From: Comamonadaceae bacterium
GTDB lineage: Bacteria > Pseudomonadota > Gammaproteobacteria > Burkholderiales > Burkholderiaceae_C
Direction of reading: 5' to 3'
DNA: 64,000 bases
Assembly (NCBI GenBank): GCA_947372865.1
Contig: CANBVJ010000001.1
Location: 1 to 64,000, forward strand
Shown: piece by piece, positions 1 through 7,740 of the stretch
Layout: the number at the start of each line of letters is the position of its first letter
Numbering within the stretch: position 1 is the stretch's first letter
The notes under the pieces: generated by a model
Seen by the model: only the letters and a program-made list of their open reading frames with translations
Databases searched by the model: none
What the model was told of the DNA's origin: nothing
Translations under genes and position numbers: made by a program

Positions 1-3
1 TTT

Positions 4-32
4 TTCACGCCTAAAAAACGAGCAAGTACAAT
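4..32 (+). promoter_or_regulatory. Candidate sigma70 promoter of the tRNA-Ile gene
   Basis: A TACAAT hexamer at 27-32 (5/6 to the -10 consensus) lies about 10 nt before the tRNA 5' end. TTCACG at 4-9 (4/6 to the -35 consensus) is separated from it by 17 nt. The site is on the chromosomal side of the integration junction, so the host promoter would drive the intron-containing tRNA. Called from spacing and consensus only. Confidence 0.45.
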
Positions 33-73
33 CAGTTTTATGGGGCGTTAGCTCAGTTGGTTAGAGCAGAGGA

Positions 74-79
74 CTCATA
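74..79 (+). repeat. Putative attL crossover core CTCATA
   Basis: These six bases span the anticodon and the first intron base. They recur at 10459-10464 at the start of the displaced tRNA 3' half. Sequence before the core matches tRNA only here; after the core, tRNA is continuous only at the right copy. This is the exchange point expected for an integrase that uses an anticodon-loop site. The core is short, so its exact borders are inferred. Confidence 0.6.
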
Positions 80-288
80 TTTTTCAAATGTGCCTTGCGC
101 GAGGAAACTGCGTAAGGGATGGTGTCAAATTCGGTGAAACCTAAGTGTGGCAACACATACGGCAATGCCGAGCGAAGCTTAGTGCGAAAGCGCTTTGAAC
201 GTGTAGAGACTTGACGGCACCCGCCTAAGTTGAGCAATCAATATGGTGAAGGCAAAGTCCAGAGAGTGGCGAAAGTCACACAAATCAG
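79..288 (+). ncRNA. Group I intron (Azoarcus-type, IC3-like) in the tRNA-Ile anticodon loop
   Basis: The 210-nt insert lies between anticodon position 3 (T78) and AA of the anticodon loop. This is the same site as the known ~205-nt Azoarcus tRNA-Ile intron. P1 can form from exon CAT plus ATT (76-81) and AATGTG (88-93), placing the conserved T-G wobble at the 5' splice site. The last intron base is G288 (omega G). The core resembles the Azoarcus ribozyme throughout: GTGCC and AAGGGATGG near the start, GGTGAAACCTAAG, TAGAGACTTGACGGCACC, then AAAGTCCAGAGAGTGGCGAAAG. The GACT and AGTCC segments fit P7 and its guanosine site. There is no internal ORF or homing endonuclease, so mobility must come from elsewhere. 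The position next to an integrase suggests co-transfer with the island. Confidence 0.95.
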
Positions 289-334
289 AATCCTTTGGTC
301 GACAGTTCAAGTCTGTCACGCCCTACCAACGATG

Positions 335-367
335 AAGAGGACTGTGTAAAAGCAGTCCTCTTTTTTT
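335..367 (+). terminator. Rho-independent terminator after tRNA-Ile
   Basis: A 10-bp perfect stem (335-344 with 353-362) has an 8-nt loop and runs into seven T. It lies directly after the tRNA CCA end, on the island side of the junction, so the island brings a terminator as well as the tRNA 3' half. Confidence 0.88.
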
Positions 368-427
368 ATTTCGGCACTACACACTTACTTGGTTGCTCTT
401 TTTTGGGTTTGAAATTAAAGTCCATTG

Positions 428-1846
428 ATGTCAGCCAAACTTGAAACAACGCACGTAGTCTCAGAAAACGAAATCGTCGTTTACCTGCGTGAGCGCAGTT
501 CAATTTGGCAATGCCGCTACAAAGTTGATGGTGTTTGGCAACGGGCTTCAACTAAAGAGCGCAAGTTGAAGGATGCCAAAGAAGTAGCCAAAACTCTCAG
601 GATTCGTGCAGAAATTCGCAAGCACGACAACCTGCCTGTCATCACACGCAAGTTTAGGGATGTTGCAAAACTTGCTATCCAGCGTATGGAGCAGAAGATT
701 GCCAACGGTGATGGCAAAGTCTCGTTTAAAGATTACATACGGATCATCACCGACTACCTGATTCCAATTCTTGGCAACAGGCTGATCACAAACATTGACA
801 ACGCGGCCCTTGATCACTTGGATGCTGAACGCATCAAGATGATGGACAGGGCGCCAAGTAAAAGCACGTTGCTGAGTCAAAACGCCGCGTTGAATTTGGT
901 TTTTGATGAAGCTGTACTGCGTAACTTTTTAACTGAACTCAATCGGCCGAAGCTGGAAGCCAAAGGCAAGAAAAGCACCCGTCACCCAGCTTTTGAGTTG
1001 AATGAACTTCAAGCCGTTCTCAACAACTTTGAAGAATGGATTGAGCGGGCACGCAACGACCATAGCAAAGAGATGCGCCAAATAATGCGCGACTATGTAG
1101 AGATGCTGGTCGATACGGGGGCACGTCCCGGCAAAGAGCTGATGAACGTGAAATGGAAGCAGATCAAATTTTCGATGGACCCCATTGAGATCGACACAGG
1201 AAAGAGCCTTGTCGTGAAGGATGGGCCAAAAGAAAAAATAGTGCTCACCGATCTCCGACGCATTGTTGAAATGACTGTTTCGGGGAAAACAGGAGCCCGT
1301 CAAATTATCGGTCGGTCGCCTACGGTCAGAGTGCTGGAGAGAATTGCACGTCGCGTTTATGGCGTGAAGAATTCAGTCTCTGATCCCTTCAAAGATGTGA
1401 TTACGCCGAACAATGATGACTATGTGTTGCGAACCAAGTCAAAGAAGCAAGATGTGAGTTCAGCTTTTCAACATATGTTGGAAAGGTACTTGGAAGAACA
1501 TAACTTGCTTTATGACCCAATGACAGAAACGAACCGCGTGTTCTACAGTTTCAGGCATACATATGCAACGCTGGCACTGACGCACGACAAGGTGCCAATT
1601 CACACCCTTGCCAAACAGATGGGCACCAGTGTGCTGATGATCGAGCGTCATTACTCACACTTGAAAGTCATACAGGCCGTTGAGCAGTTAAGCGGTGCAG
1701 AGACTCGTAAAAGAATTGCCTCTGCGTCAACGGTTGAAGAAATATATCAATCTGCAAAAGTAAAAAATAATTCAGACTCAGAAACGAAGATGCCAGCCGC
1801 TAAAAAAGCTGTGCTCAAAAAATCTAAAAAACTAAATTTAAATTAG
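428..1846 (+). CDS. Tyrosine recombinase/integrase of the island
   Basis: The 472-aa product has the layout of phage and island integrases: a Lys/Arg-rich N-terminal part, a helical core-binding domain (about residues 60-190) and a C-terminal catalytic domain. Visible motifs are Arg in TGARPGKEL (about residue 236), the box II Arg in FYSFRHTYAT, and the nucleophile Tyr in ERHYSHL. The first His of the usual HxxR box is Tyr, and the GH of LGH is GT; both changes occur in some island integrases. The C-terminus is a Lys-rich tail. ATG at 428 is preferred over an in-frame TTG at 425. Placement just after the tRNA indicates that it catalyses integration and excision at the anticodon-loop site. Confidence 0.9.
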   Translation: MSAKLETTHVVSENEIVVYLRERSSIWQCRYKVDGVWQRASTKERKLKDAKEVAKTLRIRAEIRKHDNLPVITRKFRDVAKLAIQRMEQKIANGDGKVSFKDYIRIITDYLIPILGNRLITNIDNAALDHLDAERIKMMDRAPSKSTLLSQNAALNLVFDEAVLRNFLTELNRPKLEAKGKKSTRHPAFELNELQAVLNNFEEWIERARNDHSKEMRQIMRDYVEMLVDTGARPGKELMNVKWKQIKFSMDPIEIDTGKSLVVKDGPKEKIVLTDLRRIVEMTVSGKTGARQIIGRSPTVRVLERIARRVYGVKNSVSDPFKDVITPNNDDYVLRTKSKKQDVSSAFQHMLERYLEEHNLLYDPMTETNRVFYSFRHTYATLALTHDKVPIHTLAKQMGTSVLMIERHYSHLKVIQAVEQLSGAETRKRIASASTVEEIYQSAKVKNNSDSETKMPAAKKAVLKKSKKLNLN

Positions 1847-1937
1847 CCATCGGTACACCGCCAAAATGACAGGACTTCGGTTGCTCATTTGATGTGATGA
1901 ACTAATACTGTATTCACACAGTAAAGGAATACACACA

Positions 1938-2303
1938 ATGATCACAGAAGATGAATTACTAAAGAACCTTAAACATTTCACAGGTTCAGATCATTTAGCC
2001 AGATTGACCCGAAGTGTATTGTTGACTGAGGGTACGAGATATCTAGCAGAAGCAGCAGAGTGTTTTTGGTTGCTTGATATTTACGCATCGCATTTATCAG
2101 GAATTGATAGCGACAAAGAAGGTTTTACTTGTTTGAAGCTTTCCAAAAAAAACAGGTTGACTTCAGTATTGATTGAAGATGGAAACGGCAGGGTGCTTGC
2201 AAAGCAGAATATTGAATACACAGATTTCCCACTAAGCGCCATCACTCTGTATGGGTGCTGGGCTGGTGATTTTTGGGTTCTGATGCTACCTAGCGAATAC
2301 TGA
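1938..2303 (+). CDS. DUF6876-like mobile-element protein
   Basis: A 121-aa soluble protein with an AAAGGA ribosome site upstream. It begins with a 'LLKNLKHFTGSD' segment, followed by 'YLAEAAECFWLLDIYASH' and ends 'GDFWVLMLPSEY'. This order is familiar from the DUF6876 family found on plasmids and islands. The biochemical function is unknown. It stands alone between the integrase and a convergent gene. The family assignment is from memory of the motif pattern. Confidence 0.7.
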   Translation: MITEDELLKNLKHFTGSDHLARLTRSVLLTEGTRYLAEAAECFWLLDIYASHLSGIDSDKEGFTCLKLSKKNRLTSVLIEDGNGRVLAKQNIEYTDFPLSAITLYGCWAGDFWVLMLPSEY

Positions 2304-2549
2304 TCATTTAATCCAATTATTAGCGCTCAAAAGCACGTCAAAAACGCCCAACAGCGGAGCAACAAAATGCCGATAAACCGTGTCGCAAGCGGAAATGAAA
2401 ACGACAGCGTATAGGGCATTTCCGTTACGGCGCAGGCGAAGAGAAGGTTTTGGCTGAAGTCTGGATTGGCGCCTATTTCAGGTCAGGCCATTTGCGGTGA
2501 ATTGACCTAGGTGCCAAGTACCGCATAATTAATTTATACCCGTAAGAAC

Positions 2550-2572
2550 GCTCCATCCGTATTGGATGGAGC
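2550..2572. terminator. Hairpin between convergent genes
   Basis: Perfect 9-bp stem GCTCCATCC / GGATGGAGC with a 5-nt loop, just past the 3' end of the minus-strand gene that ends at 2590. No long T run follows on either strand, so a role in termination is only plausible. The rest of the 2304-2589 interval shows no gene. Confidence 0.4.
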
Positions 2573-2589
2573 TTGGTCCCGAAAGATTG

Positions 2590-3030
2590 TTATTTCGTAA
2601 ATCCAGCCTTTAGCTTTTCGCTTGCTTGGCTGATGGCGTCATCCAGTTCCCCGGCCAGTACGGCTGTTTTGATAACGTCCAGTGTCGCAACGAGGTCTTT
2701 GTCGCTGGCGAGCTCTACAGCCCACTTATTTTTTGCCAATTCCAACACTTTAGCGCCGTAGCGGACGCTAAGCGATAACTTGCCGTTTTCGCCTGTAAAC
2801 CACCAGCATTTGACGCGCTTGTTGGTCTCGACTTGCTTGCGTTCACCTGTCTCCCGGTCTGTCACTGTCCGAAACTTGATGGGAGCGAACTGGGTGCCTG
2901 CCTGCTGTGCTTTGGCCAATTCCGCCTGCTCCCATAAACGCTTGACCAGTTTGTTACGGCGTTGCTGTACTTGAGAAATGTTGAATGGTTTTTGAGCTGC
3001 TGTGAGCTTGAGAGTTGCGAGGGTTGTCAT
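2590..3030 (-). CDS. DUF6641-like protein
   Basis: A 146-aa basic protein starting MTTLATLKL. It carries the series NKLVKRLWEQ, LAKAQQAGTQFAP, KFRTV and KRVKCWWFTGENGKLSLSVRYG, recognisable as the DUF6641 family of plasmids and genomic islands. Function is unknown; the charged N-terminal helices and WWF(T) strand region could bind nucleic acid, but that is a guess. AAGG lies 8 nt before the ATG at 3030, which fits better than the in-frame ATG at 3036. Confidence 0.75.
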   Translation of the reverse strand: MTTLATLKLTAAQKPFNISQVQQRRNKLVKRLWEQAELAKAQQAGTQFAPIKFRTVTDRETGERKQVETNKRVKCWWFTGENGKLSLSVRYGAKVLELAKNKWAVELASDKDLVATLDVIKTAVLAGELDDAISQASEKLKAGFTK

Positions 3031-3154
3031 ATGCATTGCCTTTCAGATGTTGTTAATGCGTAGACAACTTTAAGTTCGGTCGCCAACGAAGAGCAACCGA
3101 AGTCCGTTCAGATTTTCGGGTCATTAAATATCGTGAATATTTAAAAATCAGATA

Positions 3155-4363
3155 TTACGGATTAGTTGCAGTAATCAGGCTATCGAAAAGCCTTCTTGAT
3201 CTTAGTGTTCGCATTCCATTCACACGTACAGGGTCTGCTGTATGGATAACAAGTACGGATTTTGAATCACGATCAACAAATACATATTGGCCATATGATC
3301 CAACCATAGCGTACCGACCAGTACTTTTTTGCAGCCAAAATTGGTATCCATATCCTGATAACTTGTCTGCTTGATCGTACTTAAATCCTTCCGGTTGCCT
3401 CTCCACATTTGTCGCCTGATCAATGTACTCTGCTGACAGCACACGCCGACCGTTAATTTCGCCCATATTGGCAAGCATTACAGCAACTTTTGCATAGTCA
3501 ACTTGAGTTGCATTAAATCCAGAATGGCCTAATGAATTACCTTCACTATCTGTTTCCCAATACGCGTCAGCCTCTGCACCGATCGGCTCCCAAAGTTTCT
3601 CTTGTGTGTATTGACAGACACTTTTACCAGTTGCACCACGAATTACTTCGGCCAGCACGGCAGTTTCTATGCTTGCATAGTTAAACTTTTTACCCTCGTT
3701 AGAACTTGTACGTTGCCACTGGTTAAGTGTTTTTGGGACGCTGGAAGTTGAATTATTACGTAGTAAGTCGTCAAAAACAGAGGCATCTCCTCTACCTGTG
3801 TGTGGCTCTGAATATGGGAGGCCCGAAGACATCCGAAGTAGCGATCTGATTTTTATTTTGCTGTAGCTTGATTCATTAATTCGATCTGTATATTTTGAAA
3901 CAGGATCATCAAGACTAGTTATCAATCCTTCATCGAGTGCAATACCAATCAAAATGCTGGTTATTGACTTACCAGCCGAAAAGGATGCAAATAGATCATC
4001 AGCTCGCCGTTCGTATTGGTAATGCTGATCGATAACCTTGCCGTCTCGCACAAACATAAGTCCCATTACATTGTTCTTTTCGAGATGCTCTTTCAATGTG
4101 TAATTGAAAATTAATTCGTATTTTGTGTTCGATAAGTCACGAGGGGCAGGTGGCAATGGTACTGGAGTAGATGACTTGGCAACTTTGCAGGTTGGCGTTA
4201 TCTCCGCCATATGTGTAAACATTCCAACTTGGTGTGTCGTGCCTCGAACAAACGAAGTAGGTATTGGGTAGCGCTTGTCTCGTTCTTCGTGTTCTATAAA
4301 CTGGGCGTTCGACAAATTCGCGACAACTAGGAGCAACAAACCAAGCGATTTTTTCATACGCAT
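3155..4363 (-). CDS. Exported serine hydrolase of the beta-lactamase (class C/esterase) family
   Basis: 402 aa with a signal peptide (charged MRMKKS, hydrophobic LGLLLLVVANL, then SNAQF). The penicillin-binding/esterase fold motifs are present: SxxK as S129-A-G-K132, and Y229-A-S231 at the place of Tyr-x-Asn. A terminal beta-strand reading VLVIHTADP stands where the KTG motif is found. Such proteins act as periplasmic or surface esterases, amidases or D-aminopeptidases; resistance to beta-lactams is not implied. Substrate unknown. It is cargo of the island and has no operon partner. An in-frame ATG at 4357 is an alternative start. Confidence 0.85.
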   Translation of the reverse strand: MRMKKSLGLLLLVVANLSNAQFIEHEERDKRYPIPTSFVRGTTHQVGMFTHMAEITPTCKVAKSSTPVPLPPAPRDLSNTKYELIFNYTLKEHLEKNNVMGLMFVRDGKVIDQHYQYERRADDLFASFSAGKSITSILIGIALDEGLITSLDDPVSKYTDRINESSYSKIKIRSLLRMSSGLPYSEPHTGRGDASVFDDLLRNNSTSSVPKTLNQWQRTSSNEGKKFNYASIETAVLAEVIRGATGKSVCQYTQEKLWEPIGAEADAYWETDSEGNSLGHSGFNATQVDYAKVAVMLANMGEINGRRVLSAEYIDQATNVERQPEGFKYDQADKLSGYGYQFWLQKSTGRYAMVGSYGQYVFVDRDSKSVLVIHTADPVRVNGMRTLRSRRLFDSLITATNP

Positions 4364-4454
4364 TCTTTAGCTACAAGAGTTGATTCAGTGTACGTTCTTG
4401 AGTCGGCTCGCGCAACGAGTATTGATGCACCCCTGCACCAAAAGTGCGAACACT

Positions 4455-4631
4455 TCAAGTCGCGCCAATATTGGCTAAGCTGATCTGAGCCTTCTTCAGC
4501 TTCTGCCGCTCTCGTTCCGCTTTAAGATTTTTGGCCGCCGTGTCCTTTTGTCGCTTGAGTCCGTCAATGCGTGATTGATCGGGTGTTGTCGGTGCGATTG
4601 GTTTGATACCAGTAATTTCGTTGATTTTCAT
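4455..4631 (-). CDS. Small basic coiled-coil-like protein
   Basis: 58 aa, starting MKINEITGIKPI. Residues 15-50 are almost entirely charged and helical, with many Lys, Arg and Gln, and resemble small phage or plasmid proteins of unknown function. The frame overlaps the end of the upstream gene if the TTG at 4649 is used. ATG at 4631 is preferred, 10 nt after that gene's stop. Co-transcription with the gene at 4642-5007 is likely. Confidence 0.5.
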   Translation of the reverse strand: MKINEITGIKPIAPTTPDQSRIDGLKRQKDTAAKNLKAERERQKLKKAQISLANIGAT

Positions 4632-4641
4632 ACCGCCATCC

Positions 4642-5007
4642 TCAACCAATCAGTACAGGTAGTGCTGTGTAGTGATCGCCATCATTGCGCATCTGCACAG
4701 CAGCAACGGCTTTGATGATCATTCGTCGCACCGCCATATTTCCGGTATTGATGTGTTGCATTCGATCAGCAATTTCTTCCGTAATTTTGATCAATGCCTT
4801 CTTTATCTCACGGCAAGGTGTGTGTGTCTGTTTGTATGTCAGCACCTCAGCTAGGTGTATGAGTGCATTTGTTGATAGATCAAGGTTTTGCGCAATGATG
4901 CTGCCGTAATAACCTTCACTTTTTCCGCAGTACCTGCTAAATCGACGTACTGTCATATCTGGAATGGCTTTTTGAGTCAGCTCATATATATCTTTTGTGG
5001 ATTTCAT
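4642..5007 (-). CDS. Small protein of unknown function, possible DNA-binding
   Basis: A 121-aa protein with a strong AAGGAGA ribosome site 7 nt before ATG. The N-terminal half (residues 10-55) reads VRRFSRYCGKSEGYYGSIIAQNLDLSTNALIHLAEVL, a helix-turn-helix-like arrangement reminiscent of DUF6626 and other small repressor-like proteins. The remainder is helical. It reads away from the palindrome-rich region at 5008-5924, consistent with an island regulator acting there. The family is not certain. Confidence 0.6.
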   Translation of the reverse strand: MKSTKDIYELTQKAIPDMTVRRFSRYCGKSEGYYGSIIAQNLDLSTNALIHLAEVLTYKQTHTPCREIKKALIKITEEIADRMQHINTGNMAVRRMIIKAVAAVQMRNDGDHYTALPVLIG

Positions 5008-5347
5008 ATCTTCTCCTTTGTTCTTATTGTTAGAGTTTGCTTGCGCAAACTGCGATTTCTTTTAGCTAGCGCTAAAATCATCGCTTGTTTTTTTAATTTA
5101 TTTAATATGTATAATTTATTTAGTACTCATTTACTAGGAAGCATATGCCACGCCTTGCGGCGCAACAACTTTTACTGAGGTTTTATTCATACTGCATACA
5201 CACAACTTGATTTAACAAGAAAGGTCGGTTTTGCGATCGCCTTTTAAGTGCGTGTCTTACGCAAGCAATAGACGGCCTATGCAGCAGCCGGTGTCTATGC
5301 TTTGTGGGGTACTTGCAATGCAAGCGTGGCTCTCCCACTCACTATTT

Positions 5348-5368
5348 GTCAAGTGCTAAGCACTTGAC
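5348..5368. promoter_or_regulatory. Perfect 21-bp palindrome, possible operator
   Basis: GTCAAGTGCT-A-AGCACTTGAC is perfectly symmetric around one base and is not followed by a T run. This makes a protein-binding site more likely than a terminator. The candidate binder is the small protein encoded at 4642-5007; this is inference. Confidence 0.35.
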
Positions 5369-5500
5369 GGGAAACTGTTAAGACGATAGCAAACGTACCA
5401 TTCACTTTTCGTTTTTTTAAAATAATTAAAAATTTTATATAGTGAATCCACCTAGATTCCAGGCAGGTTTAAAGCTCTCGTACATCATACGGAGAGTGCT

Positions 5501-5557
5501 ATGAATCAGCGCAACAAGCTACGCTTTCTTTACCGTCTCACTTCAGAACGGATTTAG
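5501..5557 (+). CDS. Possible 18-aa peptide
   Basis: ATG is preceded by GGAGAG at a good distance and opens an 18-codon frame, MNQRNKLRFLYRLTSERI, then TAG. It is strongly basic. It could be a leader peptide, a remnant, or chance. Reported because the ribosome site is good and the region is otherwise empty. Confidence 0.2.
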   Translation: MNQRNKLRFLYRLTSERI

Positions 5558-5754
5558 CAGCACAATTCAATCGGCGTGCAACCTTTTGAAATTACAGTAA
5601 TGTAATTTGCATCTTGTTATGTATAAGTTATTTATGCTTATATCTATATTATGCCAATTTACAAGCTAAAAAGCAAGCTTTTGGGGGTGTGGGTAGCGCA
5701 GGCCTGATATAAGCGCTTGTAGGGCTTTTTACAGGGTTTGGTAATTTCCAAGTA

Positions 5755-5790
5755 AAAAACCAAAGCTTTTATGTAAAAGCTTTGGTTTTT
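5755..5790. terminator. Bidirectional terminator with 17-bp arms
   Basis: Arms AAAAACCAAAGCTTTTA (5755-5771) and TAAAAGCTTTGGTTTTT (5774-5790) are perfect complements with a 2-nt loop. They carry A and T runs at both ends, so the hairpin can stop transcription either way. It insulates the recombinase gene that starts 135 nt later. Confidence 0.75.
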
Positions 5791-5924
5791 CTGTTCATTT
5801 CCATCGAAATCCCTTGAAAATCTCGTATTTTTACCCAGAAAAATAGACCAAAAAACAGGTAGGAATTAATAAACAAAGAATATATGCTTAATACACACAA
5901 AAACTTATATTTAGGAGATTACAT

Positions 5925-6500
5925 ATGTCTAAGCAAGCCAAAACACTCACAGCGCAAGAAATCCGTCGAGTTTTGGACTATTTGGCAACGCGCAAGCATA
6001 GCGAACGCAACCGCGCAATGCTTTTAACGATGTACTACGCAGGTCTTCGCGTAAAAGAGTGCGCAGCACTGCGCTATGACGACGTAATTGATCTTGAAGG
6101 AAAAATCAGGGCTGAGATACGTCTGAGCCCCGAACAAACAAAAGGCAGTAAAGCAGGGACTGTTTTTGTCAGCGAAAAACTTCGCAAGGAGCTACACGCT
6201 TACGTCAAAGCAGTACCGCCAAACGCGCTGACAGATAAGTTGTTTTATTCACAGAAGCGACCCGCAGACGGATGGAACAGCAACACGCTCTGCCAATTCT
6301 TCCATCACTTGTTTAAGCGTGTTGGCATTGAAGGTGCATCTAGTCACAGCCCACGCCGCACACTGATTACAAATTTAGCAGATAAAGGCGTGTCTGTGAG
6401 AGTGCTTCAAAGCATCGCACGGCACGCCAATATTTCAACTACTCAGGCTTACATCGACGTTAATGACGAGATGAAACGCAGGGCGATTGAGTTGGTTTAG
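5925..6500 (+). CDS. Small tyrosine recombinase (catalytic domain only)
   Basis: 191 aa, the size of FimB/FimE-type recombinases, lacking a full core-binding domain. All active-site motifs are present: Arg in AGLRVKEC (about residue 43), Lys in TKGS, HxxR in SHSPRRT, His in ARHANIS, and Tyr in TQAYIDV. TTAGGAG lies 8 nt upstream of ATG. It may invert a DNA segment, resolve dimers, or assist the main integrase. No inverted-repeat pair that it could act on was identified by eye. Confidence 0.88.
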   Translation: MSKQAKTLTAQEIRRVLDYLATRKHSERNRAMLLTMYYAGLRVKECAALRYDDVIDLEGKIRAEIRLSPEQTKGSKAGTVFVSEKLRKELHAYVKAVPPNALTDKLFYSQKRPADGWNSNTLCQFFHHLFKRVGIEGASSHSPRRTLITNLADKGVSVRVLQSIARHANISTTQAYIDVNDEMKRRAIELV

Positions 6501-6629
6501 ATTTTTAATAGTCACCCCTACACCCAGTCATTTTTAATTCCATTTGCGAGACGGCTACACGGATTTTTACGATGCGGCTGTAGGGCGTTTTCAATGCAGA
6601 TGTAGCGCATAAAATCATCCAGAGTTAAA

Positions 6630-7505
6630 TTAATTTATTTCCAGCTGACTAACTTTGCCAGTTTTAATGATTGCTGCAATTTCCGCCATAACTTCCTTTT
6701 CCTTACCTCTAAACCCGTGTTGGGTAAGCGCTTCGCAGACACCACCCTGAAAGCCACCACCGCCGGAAACAGTGACTAATGGAGTGTCAAATTTCCCTGC
6801 AATAGCTTTGGCGCTCGCATATGGGGTCAAGCTACAAGGATCGTTAACGTGATGGATAAAGAAATGAATTGCCGATGGTTTTTTGTAGTCAAAACCAGCA
6901 AGCTCTTTGTATGAATTTCTTGCATATGGTTCAGTAATTGCAGCGGTATGAATTGCACCTGCGTAAGCAGTTGGATTGTGTAAGGGCATAAACGATGATG
7001 AAATCGTCCCCATACTGGTACCAACAAGCCAAACATCGCGAATTGATGGTGTACGTTTTTTGACTTCAAAAATCAGCTTATCTACGTCTTCTTGTCTTTC
7101 TTTCGATGCCTGATAACCACTTGAGCAATAATCACCGCCTTCGCTTTGGCAATCAACAATCAAAGTCGCAATAGACTCATCCGGCAAAAACCTTCTTGCT
7201 CGAATTAAAAAATTACCAGTCAATTTAGATGATGCCATTACGCCGTTTTCAACAACGGGCCTAACGACCGAAGGGTAACCCGGAAGTAGGACGGCAAGTT
7301 TAATAGGCTTATCTGATCCAATTTTGGTTGAAAAAACACCAGTCTGTTTTTTGCTACCTGACAGGTCAACAGCAATTAACTCCTCGTTTAAACCTTGAGC
7401 GTGAACAGGAATGCTTTGCGCTGAAGCTGGTATGCCATTTGTACTTAAAGACAAAGCAACTCCAACTGCTGCAAGCATCCGTATATAGGATTGATGTTTT
7501 TTCAT
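6630..7505 (-). CDS. Exported alpha/beta hydrolase
   Basis: 291 aa. The signal peptide ends near PASAQS (about residue 30). The fold is recognisable from LPGYP, the nucleophile elbow G-T-S164-M-G, Asp in HVND222PC and His in TQH263GF, giving a full Ser-Asp-His triad. Cys pairs (119/127 and 224/257) could form disulfides in the periplasm. Substrate unknown; an esterase or lipase-like activity is likely. It is unlinked to the serine hydrolase at 3155, but both are island-borne exported hydrolases. Confidence 0.8.
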   Translation of the reverse strand: MKKHQSYIRMLAAVGVALSLSTNGIPASAQSIPVHAQGLNEELIAVDLSGSKKQTGVFSTKIGSDKPIKLAVLLPGYPSVVRPVVENGVMASSKLTGNFLIRARRFLPDESIATLIVDCQSEGGDYCSSGYQASKERQEDVDKLIFEVKKRTPSIRDVWLVGTSMGTISSSFMPLHNPTAYAGAIHTAAITEPYARNSYKELAGFDYKKPSAIHFFIHHVNDPCSLTPYASAKAIAGKFDTPLVTVSGGGGFQGGVCEALTQHGFRGKEKEVMAEIAAIIKTGKVSQLEIN

Positions 7506-7706
7506 TTGTTCACTTCATTTGAATGAGATTTAATCGCACTCAGTTCGCTTGAAATTTGGTTTTTTATTAGTGTCGCACGGCTTTGTCCACGGCCACCTTG
7601 AACGACAACTTGCTGTATTACTGCCCAATGCTTGCTAACAAGTTAACCATCAGCTTTGAGTGAATTAACATTTTTTAAATTTATAGGATTTTGCATATTA
7701 AAAAAA

Positions 7707-7730
7707 ACAAGCCAGCAATCGCTGGCTTGT
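7707..7730 (-). terminator. Rho-independent terminator of the lipoprotein gene
   Basis: A 10-bp perfect stem ACAAGCCAGC / GCTGGCTTGT with a 4-nt loop. Read on the minus strand it is followed by a run of T (the A run at about 7700-7706). It lies 11 nt past the stop codon of the lipoprotein gene at 7741-9828. Confidence 0.85.
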
Positions 7731-7740
7731 TTGCCTCAAA

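Larger units (their letters stand above)
42..328 (+). tRNA. ileX: tRNA-Ile(CAU), interrupted by a group I intron
   Basis: The exons at 42-78 and 289-328 join into a 77-nt cloverleaf. The acceptor stem GGGGCGT pairs with ACGCCCT, the anticodon stem GAGGA with TCCTT, the T stem GACAG with CTGTC, and CCA is encoded. The anticodon loop after splicing is CTCATAA with anticodon CAT. A CAT anticodon with this body fits the minor tRNA-Ile that is modified by TilS to read AUA, rather than initiator or elongator tRNA-Met; that assignment is by resemblance. The 5' exon belongs to the chromosome. The 3' exon is probably supplied by the integrated island, because an intronless 3' half remains at 10459-10503 with a different but also self-complementary T stem. 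If this is the only tRNA-Ile(CAU) gene, splicing is essential. Confidence 0.93.
5008..5924. other. Gene-poor AT-rich control region of the island
   Basis: About 900 nt without a convincing gene, lying between a divergent possible regulator and the second recombinase. It holds two adjacent small hairpins (5034-5051, stem AGTTTGC; 5060-5077, stem TTTTAGC), a 21-bp palindrome at 5348-5368, an 18-codon ORF at 5501-5557, and a long hairpin at 5755-5790. The palindromes may be operators or accessory recombination sites. Confidence 0.5.

Noticed and set aside
42-328. Crossover at the tRNA 3' end with a native, host-owned intron
   Set aside because: Possible, but then the right copy would not be expected to begin exactly at the anticodon loop; kept as the main alternative to the island-borne intron.
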